64,000 bases of DNA from Croceibacterium selenioxidans (GCF_018599195.1 NZ_JAHFVK010000001.1:1550001-1614000); one strand, 5' to 3'. Positions 15,135 through 23,038 are shown, counted from the first letter of the stretch. A program made the numbers and translations. The notes: generated by a model from the letters alone, not told the origin.

Positions 15135-15896
15135 ATGACCGACTTCGCATCGACCGTGAATGAAGTGGAGGGTAAGGTCGCCCTCGTCACCGGCGCCGCC
15201 AGCGGTATCGGCCGTGCCATCGCCGAACTGCTGCATGCCCGCGGCGCCAAGGTCGTGGCCGAGGACATCGATCTTTCGGTCAAGGCCCTCGAACGCGACG
15301 GCCTGGTGGCGTTCGTAGGCGACGTTACTGCGGACGGCACCGCCGAGCAGGCCGTCTCGCTCGCCGTCACCACTTTCGGCCGGCTCGACATCCTCGTGAA
15401 CAATGCCGGCCGCATCCTCTACAAGAACCTCAGCGAGCTGACCCGCGAGAAATGGAACTGGCAAATGGAGACGAATGTCACCGGCGCCTTCCTCTATTCG
15501 CGCGAAGCGCAAAAAGCGATGACGCCGAACAAGTCAGGGGCGATCGTCAATATCGCGTCTTATGCCTCGTACTTCGACTTTCCCGGCATCGCCGCCTACA
15601 CGGCGTCCAAAGGCGCGCTCGCACAGCTCACTCGCACCCAGGCGCTGGAGGCGATCGGCGACGGCATTCGCGTGAACGCGATTGGCGTCGGTGACGTCGT
15701 CACCAACCTCCTCAACCATTTCAGGGCGGACGGACGCGAATTCCTGGCAGAGCATGGCAAGAAGGCACCGATCGGGCGTGCCGCCGATCCGGTCGAGATC
15801 GCGGAGATCGTCGCATTCCTCGCATCGGATCGCGCGAGCTTCATCGTCGGCTCGGTCGTCATGGCCGACGGCGGCATAAGCGTGGCGATCGACTGA
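15135..15896 (+). CDS. Short-chain dehydrogenase/reductase (SDR)
   Basis: This is a classical SDR of 253 residues from the ATG at 15135, which GGAG precedes by seven bases. It has the cofactor turn TGAASGIG (19-26), NNAG (89-92) and the catalytic Ser142, Tyr155 and Lys159. Such enzymes use NAD(P)H to oxidise or reduce alcohols and ketones in the cytoplasm. A GTG at 15084 in the same frame is an alternative start: it has AGAGG upstream and its first codons are conserved in the duplicated copy at 19336-19490. The gene follows the AraC regulator and precedes a flavin reductase-like gene, so it may be AraC-controlled. Confidence 0.9.
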   Translation: MTDFASTVNEVEGKVALVTGAASGIGRAIAELLHARGAKVVAEDIDLSVKALERDGLVAFVGDVTADGTAEQAVSLAVTTFGRLDILVNNAGRILYKNLSELTREKWNWQMETNVTGAFLYSREAQKAMTPNKSGAIVNIASYASYFDFPGIAAYTASKGALAQLTRTQALEAIGDGIRVNAIGVGDVVTNLLNHFRADGREFLAEHGKKAPIGRAADPVEIAEIVAFLASDRASFIVGSVVMADGGISVAID

Positions 15897-15907
15897 TCGG
15901 CGAAGGA

Positions 15908-15938
15908 CGGACGACCCCGGTGCCGCCGGGGCCGTCCG
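15908..15938 (+). other. Hairpin between the SDR and flavin reductase-like genes
   Basis: CGGACGACCCCGG pairs with CCGGGGCCGTCCG (one G-U) around TGCCG, starting 12 bases after the SDR stop. There is no T run, so it may act as an attenuator or RNA-stabilising stem rather than a full terminator. Confidence 0.5.
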
Positions 15939-15972
15939 CCCATTCAACGTCCATCTACAGCAGGAGCAGCCC

Positions 15973-16524
15973 ATGCCCCTCGACAAGCGGGATTTCCCAC
16001 TCATCGACATCCGCCGCCATCTCGAAACCGGGCCAATCGTTCTGGTCACGTCACAGTGGCAAGGACAGTCGAACATTATGACCATGGGCTGGCACAGCAT
16101 GATGCAATTCTCGCCAGCGCTCGTCGGCTGCTACATCTGGGAGGGCAATCGCAGCCATGCGATGATCCACGCGGCGCGCGAATGCGTCATCAACGTGCCC
16201 ACCGAAGATCTCGCTGATCAGGTCGTCCAGATCGGCAACAGCCATGCCGATGCGGGCGACAAGTTCGCCGCGACAGGCCTCACGTCGGTAACGGCATCGC
16301 GCGTCGGTGCGCCGCTCATCGCCGAATGCTACGCCAGCTTCGAATGCAAGCTGTTCGATGACCAGTTGGTGCACGACTACAGCTTCTTCATATGGGAGGT
16401 CGTCAAAGCCCACGTTGCGGATATCGTTGCGCCCCGCACCATCCACTACCGGGGCCAGGGCACCTTCATGGTAGCCGGGAAGGAGTTGGATTTTCGTGCC
16501 CGCTTCAAGTCCCAGAATTTGTAG
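15973..16524 (+). CDS. Flavin reductase-like (DIM6/NTAB) FMN-binding protein
   Basis: This 183-residue protein has the split-barrel flavin reductase pattern: PIVLVTS near 25, NIMTMGWHSM (about 36-45), a CYIWEGNRSHAMI segment where FMN phosphate contacts usually lie, and ECVINVPTEDLADQV (about 71-85). Members bind FMN and either supply reduced flavin to a monooxygenase or act as stand-alone reductases. No monooxygenase partner is adjacent. The start has AGGAG six bases before the ATG. It lies 76 bases after the SDR gene on the same strand and could share its transcript through the hairpin in between. Confidence 0.82.
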   Translation: MPLDKRDFPLIDIRRHLETGPIVLVTSQWQGQSNIMTMGWHSMMQFSPALVGCYIWEGNRSHAMIHAARECVINVPTEDLADQVVQIGNSHADAGDKFAATGLTSVTASRVGAPLIAECYASFECKLFDDQLVHDYSFFIWEVVKAHVADIVAPRTIHYRGQGTFMVAGKELDFRARFKSQNL

Positions 16525-16918
16525 GGTGGTCTTTTCGGCACATCTGGCGGTGTCTCGAGCTCATTCAATCGTCGGCCCGCTCCGGCCCGCCCGATCGACC
16601 AGCTGGCGCCGTCGCGCCGCATCAGTCCTGAGACCGATTTGCCGAGCTGGCGCTCCAGCGCCGGTCGCCACGGCACGAGCGTGAATTCCCGGGCGGGTTC
16701 GATCTGCTCAAAACGCCGCTGTTGACCTCGACCGGGCGACGACAGATGGTCTCGATCCGGGAACCTTCGGCAGCTTCCCCGGGGCGTCTTCCTTCACGCA
16801 CGCGAGGCTATGCCCGCGTCTGGGCCTGGGACCTCGAACAGGTGGCGACGCCGCCGAACGACGGCGTCTCGGACCGCCAAGCTGGGGTCACCCCGGAGTT
16901 GAGGTGGCCGCGCCGTGT
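16525..16918. other. Convergent intergenic region, no gene seen
   Basis: These roughly 390 bases separate the plus-strand flavin reductase-like gene from the minus-strand GlcG/HbpS gene. GACGCCG (16845-16851) and CGGCGTC (16860-16866) form a modest hairpin 53 bases after the GlcG/HbpS stop. No protein-like frame is recognised. Confidence 0.4.
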
Positions 16919-17353
16919 TCAAGCTGAGACTTCAAATCCCAGCTGCCGAAGCGCCGTGGACGCGACGTCCTGGTCTTGCTGGTAAGTGCCGCCCGAGATG
17001 CCGATCCCGCCGATCAGCTTGCCGTTTTCCAGGATAGGATAACCGCCGCCGACCGCCACCATTCGGGGACGATAGGCGAGCGGCGTAACTTTCGGGTCGT
17101 TGCTGACGTAGTCGTTCCAGACATGCGTCGGATAGCCGAACGAGGCCGCGCTCCACGCCTTGTCGACGGCGACATCGACCGTGAGGAACGGTGCGTCGTC
17201 GGTGCGTTCGAACGCGCGGAGATTGCCGGTGGCATCGACCACGGCAACCGCGGCCGGGATGCCGACCTCGCGGGCCGAGGCGATTGCGGCGTCGATCAAG
17301 GCGGCGGCAGCCTCGCGGTTGATCGATGCGGTGGCGATGGACTTGGTGCTCAT
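16919..17353 (-). CDS. GlcG/HbpS family protein (DUF336)
   Basis: This 144-residue protein shows the family pattern throughout: a helical start (AAALIDAAIASAREVG), AVVDATGNLRAFERTDDAPF, the DKAWSAASF helix and VAVGGGYPILENGKLIGGIGISG, then a C-terminal helix with QDQDVA. The family includes heme-binding HbpS and the GlcG proteins of glycolate and other catabolic operons; the fold resembles PAS and a small-molecule role is likely. It lies downstream of an MDR oxidoreductase on the same strand with a 59-base gap, so the two are probably co-transcribed. No export signal is present, so it should act in the cytoplasm. Confidence 0.85.
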   Translation of the reverse strand: MSTKSIATASINREAAAALIDAAIASAREVGIPAAVAVVDATGNLRAFERTDDAPFLTVDVAVDKAWSAASFGYPTHVWNDYVSNDPKVTPLAYRPRMVAVGGGYPILENGKLIGGIGISGGTYQQDQDVASTALRQLGFEVSA

Positions 17354-17412
17354 GACGTTCCTTTCCCCGAGCGCGGATCGGCTCGGGATGATGGGGATTG
17401 GGGAATGGGTGC

Positions 17413-18426
17413 TCAGAAGCCTTCGAGGACGATCTTGCCCCGGGCCGTACCGCTTTCGAGCAGCGTGTGTGCCAGCTTGAGGTTCGTTGAGTTGATGGGC
17501 AAGAGGTGATCGGTCAGCGTCGTCCTGATCTTGCCGCCGTCGACGAGAGCGGCAATCCGGTTGAGGATCTTGCCCTGCTCGGCGAGGTCCGGCGCTCCGT
17601 AGATCGGTCGCGTGAATATCAGCTCATGATGGATCGACACCGCCTTGCGCTTGAAAAGCATGACGTCGAAGCCATCCGGATCGTCGATCAGGCAGAAGCG
17701 ACCCTGCGGTGCAATCAGCTCGGCGATGTCGCCGACATGCGGCTGGGTGTGCGTCGTCGAGAAGACAAACGCCGGGGCGCCGAGGCCGAGATCGGCAACC
17801 TGCGCCGCGAGCGGCTGCGAATGATCGATGACGTGATGTGCACCCAACGACAGCGCCCAGTTCCGCGACTCCAGGCGCGAAGCGGTCGCGATCACCGTGA
17901 GGTCGGTGCATTGCCGCGCGATCTGGATTGCGATCGATCCCACGCCGCCGGCCCCTCCGATGATGAGGATTGCCGGTGTCGCGCCAGGTACCCGCTTTTT
18001 GACGTCCAGACGGTCGAACAGCGCCTCCCAGGCGGTCAGCGAGGTGAGTGGCAAGGCTGCGGCATGGGCCCAGTCCAGTGCGGCTGGTTTGCGGCCGACA
18101 ATGCGCTCGTCCACCAGATGGAACTCGGCATTGGTACCCTGGCGGGTGATCGATCCGGCGTAGAACACCTCGTCGCCCGGCTGGAACGAGGTCACCTCCG
18201 GGCCGACGGCGCTGACCACGCCCGCGGCATCCCAGCCAAGCACTTTCCATTCGCCGTCCTCGGGCGCGGTGCTGCGGCGGACCTTGTAGTCGACCGGGTT
18301 AACCGAGACCGCTTTCACCGCGACGAGGATATCGCGGCCCGAGGGAACGGGCACCGGAAGCTCGATGTCGACGAGCGCGGCGTCCTGCGTAATCGGGCCC
18401 GGGATTTGGTAGCCTATTGCTTTCAT
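17413..18426 (-). CDS. Zinc-independent MDR oxidoreductase (quinone reductase/ZADH type)
   Basis: This 337-residue medium-chain dehydrogenase lacks the zinc-binding Cys sets. The N-terminal GroES-like domain has NPVDYKVR (43-50) and GWDAAGVV (64-71). The Rossmann turn GGAGGVG (157-163) binds NADP. It fits the branch annotated as zinc-binding alcohol dehydrogenase family/NADPH:quinone reductase, which reduces quinones or enones. It is flanked on the same strand by OsmC upstream (78 bases) and GlcG/HbpS downstream, forming a likely three-gene set for electrophile or oxidant defence. Substrate is unknown. Confidence 0.87.
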   Translation of the reverse strand: MKAIGYQIPGPITQDAALVDIELPVPVPSGRDILVAVKAVSVNPVDYKVRRSTAPEDGEWKVLGWDAAGVVSAVGPEVTSFQPGDEVFYAGSITRQGTNAEFHLVDERIVGRKPAALDWAHAAALPLTSLTAWEALFDRLDVKKRVPGATPAILIIGGAGGVGSIAIQIARQCTDLTVIATASRLESRNWALSLGAHHVIDHSQPLAAQVADLGLGAPAFVFSTTHTQPHVGDIAELIAPQGRFCLIDDPDGFDVMLFKRKAVSIHHELIFTRPIYGAPDLAEQGKILNRIAALVDGGKIRTTLTDHLLPINSTNLKLAHTLLESGTARGKIVLEGF

Positions 18427-18504
18427 GATGGTCTCCAGCTTGCCCTTCCGGTTGTCCCAACGGCGTTCAGTTGCGACAACCGCCTTCCGCTGATCGCAGG
18501 CGCG

Positions 18505-18933
18505 TCAGTCTGAACCCAGGCTCGCTGTCAGCGTGATCTCAGCCCGCAGGACCTTTGAGATGGGGCAATTCTTCTCCGCCGAGCGGGCAAACTCGAGGAA
18601 TTGCGCTTCGTCGATTCCGGGGACTGACCCGATCAGCGTCAACGCGGACCTGGTGATCTTGAAGCCGCCCGCATCGGGCTCGACCGATATCGCTGCTTCG
18701 GTCTCGAGCTGCGTCGCGGCAAAACCAGCAGCCTGAAGACCGAATGCGACTGCCATCGTAAAGCAGGCGGCGTGCGCTGCCGCGAGCAATTCCTCCGGAT
18801 TGGTGCCGGCGCCATCCTCAAAACGGCTCCGGTAGCCAAAATGGGTCTCGGCCAGAACGCCCGACTGCGAGTTCAGGACACCCTTGCCGTCACGGCCGGT
18901 GCCGCGCCAGATGGCGGATGATGTGCGGATCAT
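18505..18933 (-). CDS. OsmC-family peroxiredoxin
   Basis: The start at 18933 is chosen because GCAGGAG lies seven bases before it; the same frame stays open upstream to 19329. The 142-residue product has the two redox cysteines of OsmC/Ohr proteins, Cys57 in AAHAACFTMA and Cys123 in EKNCPISK, with the N-terminal GTNPEELLAAA signature. These enzymes reduce organic hydroperoxides with thiols. The Cys arrangement and the title region (GLGYRSRFEDG-like start) fit OsmC rather than Ohr. It leads the minus-strand set OsmC-MDR-GlcG/HbpS. A hairpin at 18967-18993 sits just upstream. Confidence 0.9.
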   Translation of the reverse strand: MIRTSSAIWRGTGRDGKGVLNSQSGVLAETHFGYRSRFEDGAGTNPEELLAAAHAACFTMAVAFGLQAAGFAATQLETEAAISVEPDAGGFKITRSALTLIGSVPGIDEAQFLEFARSAEKNCPISKVLRAEITLTASLGSD

Positions 18934-18966
18934 TTCAAAGCTCCTGCGGGGTTGCTCTGTTGACGC

Positions 18967-18993
18967 GTCAGCCCCTCCCCGCGAGGGGCTGAC
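18967..18993. other. Perfect 11-base hairpin upstream of OsmC
   Basis: GTCAGCCCCTC and GAGGGGCTGAC pair around CCCGC. On the minus strand it lies about 34 bases before the OsmC start codon, so it is either a terminator of upstream transcription or a leader structure. There is no T run on either side. Confidence 0.55.
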
Positions 18994-19329
18994 GTCATGG
19001 GCGATTGCGGATGTGTAGCTTGCCGCGGACTCGGGATTTGATGCGGGCACGAAAGCCTCCGATCTGGCCACGATACGCCGATGCGGCGTCATCACCCCCG
19101 AAGCCTGGTCGGCCTTGGCGCCCGTGTCTTTCCAATCCGCCCCCGAGTTTTCAAATGGCGCGATGTCGGACTTGTATGGCTCGACGGCTATCTCGCCTGA
19201 GCGCTTCCCGACTTTTCGGTCGACGGCAGACTTGACGGCAGTGCTGTCGACATCTCCGCTGAGCGTGAAGACGGTGACCTCGGCAGCGAGATCGATAGGC
19301 GCTGAGTTCACGCTGGGATTCCCTGCCAA
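18994..19329 (-). other. Coding-like open frame upstream of OsmC, identity unknown
   Basis: The OsmC frame stays open for about 110 further codons, and those codons mostly end in G or C, as in real genes here. The predicted peptide (segments such as TVFTLSGDVDSTAVKSA and PYKSDIAPFENS) matches no family I recognise. It lacks a good ATG/ribosome site and runs into the hairpin in front of OsmC. It may be the remnant of a gene that once followed the duplicated leader at 19336-19490, or chance. Confidence 0.3.
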
Positions 19330-19335
19330 CAGCCC

Positions 19336-19490
19336 ATCACGGTGTCCGGCAGCATTATGTCAGTCATCGTTGGTACCTTTGGATGAGCGCGAAAGCGCCG
19401 CGACCACACCTTCTTAAATGATCGCTTCGGCGAGATATTTCGGATCTGCACCCTCGGACGACGAATGCACGGCGCTGATCGAGCTCTCAC
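19336..19490 (-). repeat. 155-bp inverted duplication, copy B
   Basis: The reverse complement matches 14961-15115 at 132 of 155 positions without gaps. It contains the tail of an AraC-like reading frame (GADPKYLAEAI), its TAA stop, and an ATG that corresponds to the GTG at 15084. In this copy the frame after that ATG ends within 20 codons. It is therefore a relic of a second AraC-plus-enzyme pair, cut off on the AraC side close to an IS remnant. Confidence 0.85.
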
Positions 19491-19569
19491 ACTTTCCGCT
19501 ATTCCCGCTGCGCCGCCGCAGCTGGCGCCCGCACGCCGGGAGACGTGCCGAAACGAGCAAGAGTGCGAC

Positions 19570-19705
19570 GAGGACCTTGCGAGCCAGCTTGTCGAAGCCA
19601 GTAGAAGATGCCGTTGATCACTCGCCGGTCATCCACCCGCGCCACCCCGCGCGTCTCGATCAGCCGACGCTCCGCCACGCTCAGATCGTATCGCGCCGTC
19701 CAAGG
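19570..19705 (-). mobile_element. IS5-family transposase remnant (N-terminal piece)
   Basis: Read on the minus strand, WTARYDLSVAERRLIE is followed directly by RGVARVDDRRVINGIFYWLR. This resembles the start of IS5/IS427-group transposases, which normally have a short proline-rich stretch (PLLPNK-like) between those two parts; here it is deleted. After the last segment the similarity stops. No DDE catalytic region and no terminal repeats were found, so the element is dead. It abuts copy B of the inverted duplication. Confidence 0.6.
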
Positions 19706-19757
19706 CTCCTTTCGGAAGCCTTGATTCAGCACACGCCTCAGCCCCAAGTTCATGGGT

Positions 19758-20477
19758 TCAGGATCCGGGCAGGTGCAAGCGGATGCAGGTGCCATTCTTG
19801 TGCGTGCTGATGATGTCAGCGCTGCCACCGAGCCCATTGGCGAACTGGCGTACGTTGTAGAGGCCCAGTCCCGAGTTGCCTTCGGACAGCTTGGTCGTGA
19901 AACGCCGCTCGAAGGCCTGAGCGGCAACCTCCGGCGTCATTCCCATCCCGGTATCGGTAAAACTGATTGCCACGCATCCCTGGCTGTGAGCGTGCGGGAC
20001 GCAGGCCCGCGCTTCGATGATGAACGCGCCGCCGTCAGGCATGGCGGCCCGCGCGTTTACTGCCAGGTTCAGGAACACGTCCTCAAGCTGGTGCCGGTTG
20101 CACAGCACCGGGGGAAGGTCCTCGGAGACGAGTGTCTGGAGCCAAATGGCATCCCCGAGGGCGCGGCTGAGCAACCTCCGCAAGGACGGCACGAGCGACT
20201 GGATCAAGACCGGTTCCGGCTCCGTCAAGAATCCCGGCGAGCCCAGGCGACGGGCGAGATAGTTGGCACGCTCCAGGGCTTCCAGTGCGCCGTCCAGTGT
20301 CTCGGCAAGTTCTCGATCGGACCTGTCGATGAGATGCCGTCGCGCCACCTGCACTGAGCTCGACACCACCTGGAGCATATTGCGAAAATCATGTGCGATG
20401 CTCGTGCGGGCATCCGCCTCCATGCCGGAACCAGATGAGCTGGAATCATCAGCCGCTAACCGAAATGCATTGCGCAT
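19758..20477 (-). CDS. Soluble histidine kinase without a sensor domain
   Basis: This is a 239-residue protein made only of the kinase core. The phospho-acceptor His29 lies in SIAHDFRNMLQVV, in the H-D-F-R-N style of hybrid/HWE-like kinases. The HATPase part has Asn141 (FLNLAVNARAAM), DTGMGM at 175-180 and GNSGLGL near 200-206. No PAS, GAF or membrane segment precedes it; an internal ATG at 20423 would shorten the tail in front of His29. No response regulator is adjacent, so it may act on the regulators at 10.9-12.0 kb or elsewhere. It could also be the end piece of a once longer kinase, since IS debris lies downstream. Confidence 0.8.
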   Translation of the reverse strand: MRNAFRLAADDSSSSGSGMEADARTSIAHDFRNMLQVVSSSVQVARRHLIDRSDRELAETLDGALEALERANYLARRLGSPGFLTEPEPVLIQSLVPSLRRLLSRALGDAIWLQTLVSEDLPPVLCNRHQLEDVFLNLAVNARAAMPDGGAFIIEARACVPHAHSQGCVAISFTDTGMGMTPEVAAQAFERRFTTKLSEGNSGLGLYNVRQFANGLGGSADIISTHKNGTCIRLHLPGS

Positions 20478-20856
20478 GATCTACCTTCCTAGGTTGCCCG
20501 GTCCGTGACGGACCAAGGGCGCTCTAGCGGTGGCCACGGATGCGATCTTCCGCGAAGGCACGTAGCTTGCCGGCGCGCACGGCACGGTCCGCTGCCAGGC
20601 TGATGGGCTCGGCTCCCACGGTCGGCAGTCCGGTTTCGAAATTGAGGTCACAGCGAGCCGCTTCAAGCGGGCCGATCGCGCCGCTGACGCGAGCGCGCGT
20701 CGCAAGAGCGATGAGCGGTTGTTTTCGACGATAGCGGTGCGAATCCGGAATAACCCGCCGGCGTCGTGTCCTACTCCGAGACCTTCACAAAGGAGACCGG
20801 ACAATGGCTCGGCGACACGCAACCCTCATTCGCGAAGTGCGCCTTCGAACGGAAGC
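20478..20856. other. Gap with a start-less coding-like frame on the minus strand
   Basis: Between the kinase and the TetR gene, the minus strand from about 20768 to 20525 has a frame with good third-position G/C that ends in a protein-like tail (NFETGLPTVGAEPISLAADR, then RAFAEDRIRG). It contains no early ATG, GTG or TTG and is closed upstream by a stop. It may be the 3' end of a lost gene. I do not recognise the family. Confidence 0.3.
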
Positions 20857-21483
20857 TCAGGATGCGGACTCGCGGGACAGCGGCCGCCCAGCAAATCCAC
20901 GCAGCAAGGTTTTCGTGATCTCTCGCGCATTCGAGGCAAGAGCATCACTCGATAGTTCGCCGGCGGTCCAGAACGACAGAACCCCGCGAAAGGCGAAGGC
21001 GAGCTGTTCTGGCAAGCAGCGCAGCGCCTCCTGCCTGCCCTCAACACTCAAGCCGTCGCCGGCTCCCAGGGCCAGCGACCATAAGGTGGTGGAGTGCGCC
21101 AGGACCGTTCCGGTGGACGGGCCGGCCGTGCCGATCCACCCCATCACGGCTCGGTTTATCTCCGGCTCTTCGAGCATCACCTCGACCGCCGTGTCGACGG
21201 CCAACAGCACCCGGCCGGCGGCATCGGGAGGCGGCGACATCTCGGCAAAGCGTTTTGCCATCGTATCGATCCGCCGCCCCGAGAGGGCATGCATGATCGC
21301 GGCCTTGCTCCCGAACTGATTGAACGGCGTCGCGAAACTGACCCCGGCTTCGGCGGCAAGGTCGCGCATCGAGAAATCGGCCTTGCCCCGGCGGAGCAGC
21401 CGCTCCGCAGCATCGATCACCCGCTCGCGAAGCGGCTCGCCCCGTGCGGCGGTCGGAACAGCCTGGGTCTTGTCTCGTGTCAT
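20857..21483 (-). CDS. TetR/AcrR-family transcriptional repressor
   Basis: This 208-residue regulator has a DNA-binding domain at about 18-65: RERVIDAAERLLRRG, then DFSMRDLAAEAGVSFATPFNQFGSKAAIMHAL, the usual TetR helix-turn-helix with a slightly unusual ATPFNQF in place of the common LYYHF recognition turn. The C-terminal ligand domain is unassigned. It is divergent from an SDR gene 49 bases away, and the gap holds a 16-base perfect palindrome. It most likely represses itself and the SDR, and releases DNA when a substrate-like ligand binds. Confidence 0.92.
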   Translation of the reverse strand: MTRDKTQAVPTAARGEPLRERVIDAAERLLRRGKADFSMRDLAAEAGVSFATPFNQFGSKAAIMHALSGRRIDTMAKRFAEMSPPPDAAGRVLLAVDTAVEVMLEEPEINRAVMGWIGTAGPSTGTVLAHSTTLWSLALGAGDGLSVEGRQEALRCLPEQLAFAFRGVLSFWTAGELSSDALASNAREITKTLLRGFAGRPLSRESAS

Positions 21484-21490
21484 GCCGTAT

Positions 21491-21506
21491 CTATATCATG
21501 ATATAG
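21491..21506. promoter_or_regulatory. TetR-type operator, 16-base perfect palindrome
   Basis: CTATATCATGATATAG reads the same on both strands. It starts 8 bases upstream of the TetR gene and lies 26 bases before the SDR start codon, inside the shared promoter. Its AT-rich sequence could also overlap a -10 box, fitting repression by steric block. Confidence 0.75.
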
Positions 21507-21532
21507 TTAGATTCATAGCCCGGAGTTGCACC

Positions 21533-22375
21533 ATGACATCCATTCCCAAGACATTCCTCATCACCGGCGTCAGTTCCGGGCTGGGGCGAGCATTTGCCCT
21601 GGGCGCACTTGAAGCGGGCCATCGGGTGATCGGCACGGTGCGGCGGAAGGGCGACGCCGAGTCCTTCGCCGCGCTGGCGCCCGGTCGCGCTCACCTGGTC
21701 ACGCTGGACGTGACCGATTTCGAGGCGATCCCGGCGGCGGTCGCCGAAGCCGAACGGCTGGCGGGACCGGTCGAGGTGCTGGTGAACAATGCCGGTTACG
21801 GCCACGAAGGCGCACTCGAGGAATCCTCCATGGACGATCTCCAGCGCCAGTTCGCCGCCAACGTCTTCGGGCCGGTCGCGATGATCAAGGCAGTGCTCCC
21901 GGGCATGCGCGAACGGCGGCGCGGCCATATAGTCAACGTCACGTCCATGGGCGGCTTCATCACCTTGCCCGGAATCACATTTTATTGCGGCAGCAAGTTT
22001 GCGCTCGAAGGCATCTCCGAAGCACTCGGCAAGGAAGTGGCGGGCTTCGGGATTCGGGTGACGGCGCTCGCTCCCGGCCAATTCCGTACCGATTGGGCCG
22101 GGCGCTCGATGGATCGCACGCCGCGCAGCATTGCCGACTATGACGCTGTCATGGACCCGATCCGCGCCGGCCGACAGGCCAAGAGCGGCAACCAGCCGGG
22201 CGATCCGGCCAAGGCCGCGCGGGCGTTGCTCGCACTGGTCGACGCCGCGAATCCGCCCGTGCGGCTGTTCCTGGGCGATGATGCGCTGGAGCTAGTCAAC
22301 CAGAAGCTCGACGGGATGCGGAGCGAAATCAACGCGTGGAAGGACCTTTCTCGCTCCACCAGCTTCGCATCGTGA
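21533..22375 (+). CDS. SDR-family oxidoreductase controlled by the divergent TetR
   Basis: The ATG at 21533 has GGAG eight bases upstream and follows the operator; the frame is open further left only over the TetR gene. The 280-residue SDR has TGVSSGLG (11-18), NNAG (85-88), Ser138, Tyr151 and Lys155. The C-terminal half resembles the oxidoreductase/SDR group often paired with TetR regulators in Proteobacteria, thought to remove reactive carbonyl compounds. The natural substrate is unknown. The membrane-protein gene starts about 105 bases later on the same strand. Confidence 0.92.
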   Translation: MTSIPKTFLITGVSSGLGRAFALGALEAGHRVIGTVRRKGDAESFAALAPGRAHLVTLDVTDFEAIPAAVAEAERLAGPVEVLVNNAGYGHEGALEESSMDDLQRQFAANVFGPVAMIKAVLPGMRERRRGHIVNVTSMGGFITLPGITFYCGSKFALEGISEALGKEVAGFGIRVTALAPGQFRTDWAGRSMDRTPRSIADYDAVMDPIRAGRQAKSGNQPGDPAKAARALLALVDAANPPVRLFLGDDALELVNQKLDGMRSEINAWKDLSRSTSFAS

Positions 22376-22481
22376 GTGCCTAAGGCCGCGGTGGCCTGCG
22401 AAGGCGATCCACGCGTCTTCGTAGGCCGGAGACCAGTCGCTTGGGCACCCCTCCCCCCACAGATCAGAAAGGTCACGCACC

Positions 22482-22970
22482 ATGTTTGGGATTTCAACGC
22501 TTGGCTGGATCCACACGATCGGCAGCCTTCCTGCCATTCCCGTGGCTCTTTACATGTTTGTCCGGCACGGCCGAATTGTTCCCCACTCCCCACTGGGCAC
22601 CGTCTATCTCGTTTCCATGCTTGTCGGCGCCGTCACGGTGTTCCTCATAGCCCATGCTCCGGTCAGCTACGCTCTCGGTACCGCGACCATTCTGCTCCTG
22701 CTTGCAGGCTATGGGGCCGAGCGCATCCTGGGCCGGGCTCGCGCAGCCCGATACATCGAAACCATCTCTCTGAGCCTGAGCGCGTTTCTCCTGATGCTGC
22801 CGACCATTACCGAAGTGCTGCGTCGGGTCCCCGATGGCCACCCCCTGGTCACAGACCTGAAATCGCCGTTGCTTCTAGGCGCCCAGGGAGGACTGCTGGT
22901 CTTTCTCCTGGTCGGCCTGGCCGTCCAGGTTGTCCGCCTCGCAAGACAGGCAACGATTGCCGGAAGTTGA
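22482..22970 (+). CDS. Small four-helix membrane protein of unknown function
   Basis: In this 162-residue protein hydrophobic segments at about 8-27, 41-58, 64-79, 92-110 and 131-151 predict four or five membrane helices with short loops and few charges. A His-containing first helix (GWIHTIGS) and the RHG loop recall DUF2306-like proteins, but I cannot assign the family with certainty. AAAGG lies nine bases before the ATG. It follows the TetR-controlled SDR on the same strand and ends before a strong hairpin, so the two may form one transcription unit. Confidence 0.65.
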   Translation: MFGISTLGWIHTIGSLPAIPVALYMFVRHGRIVPHSPLGTVYLVSMLVGAVTVFLIAHAPVSYALGTATILLLLAGYGAERILGRARAARYIETISLSLSAFLLMLPTITEVLRRVPDGHPLVTDLKSPLLLGAQGGLLVFLLVGLAVQVVRLARQATIAGS

Positions 22971-22997
22971 GTCCTTCGCCGGCTTACGCCCCGAAGG

Positions 22998-23038
22998 TAC
23001 CGCCAGACGCCGGACATAAACGTCCGCGTCTGGCGGTA
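22998..23038 (+). terminator. Long GC-rich hairpin after the membrane-protein gene
   Basis: TACCGCCAGACG-C-CGGAC pairs with GTCCG-CGTCTGGCGGTA around ATAAAC, giving 17 pairs with one bulge. It starts 28 bases after the stop. No T run follows, so termination efficiency is uncertain. It lies between convergent units and could serve both. Confidence 0.6.

Noticed and set aside
18934-19329. A fusion of OsmC with an N-terminal extension
   Set aside because: OsmC has its own ribosome site at 18934-18950, and a hairpin separates it from the upstream frame.
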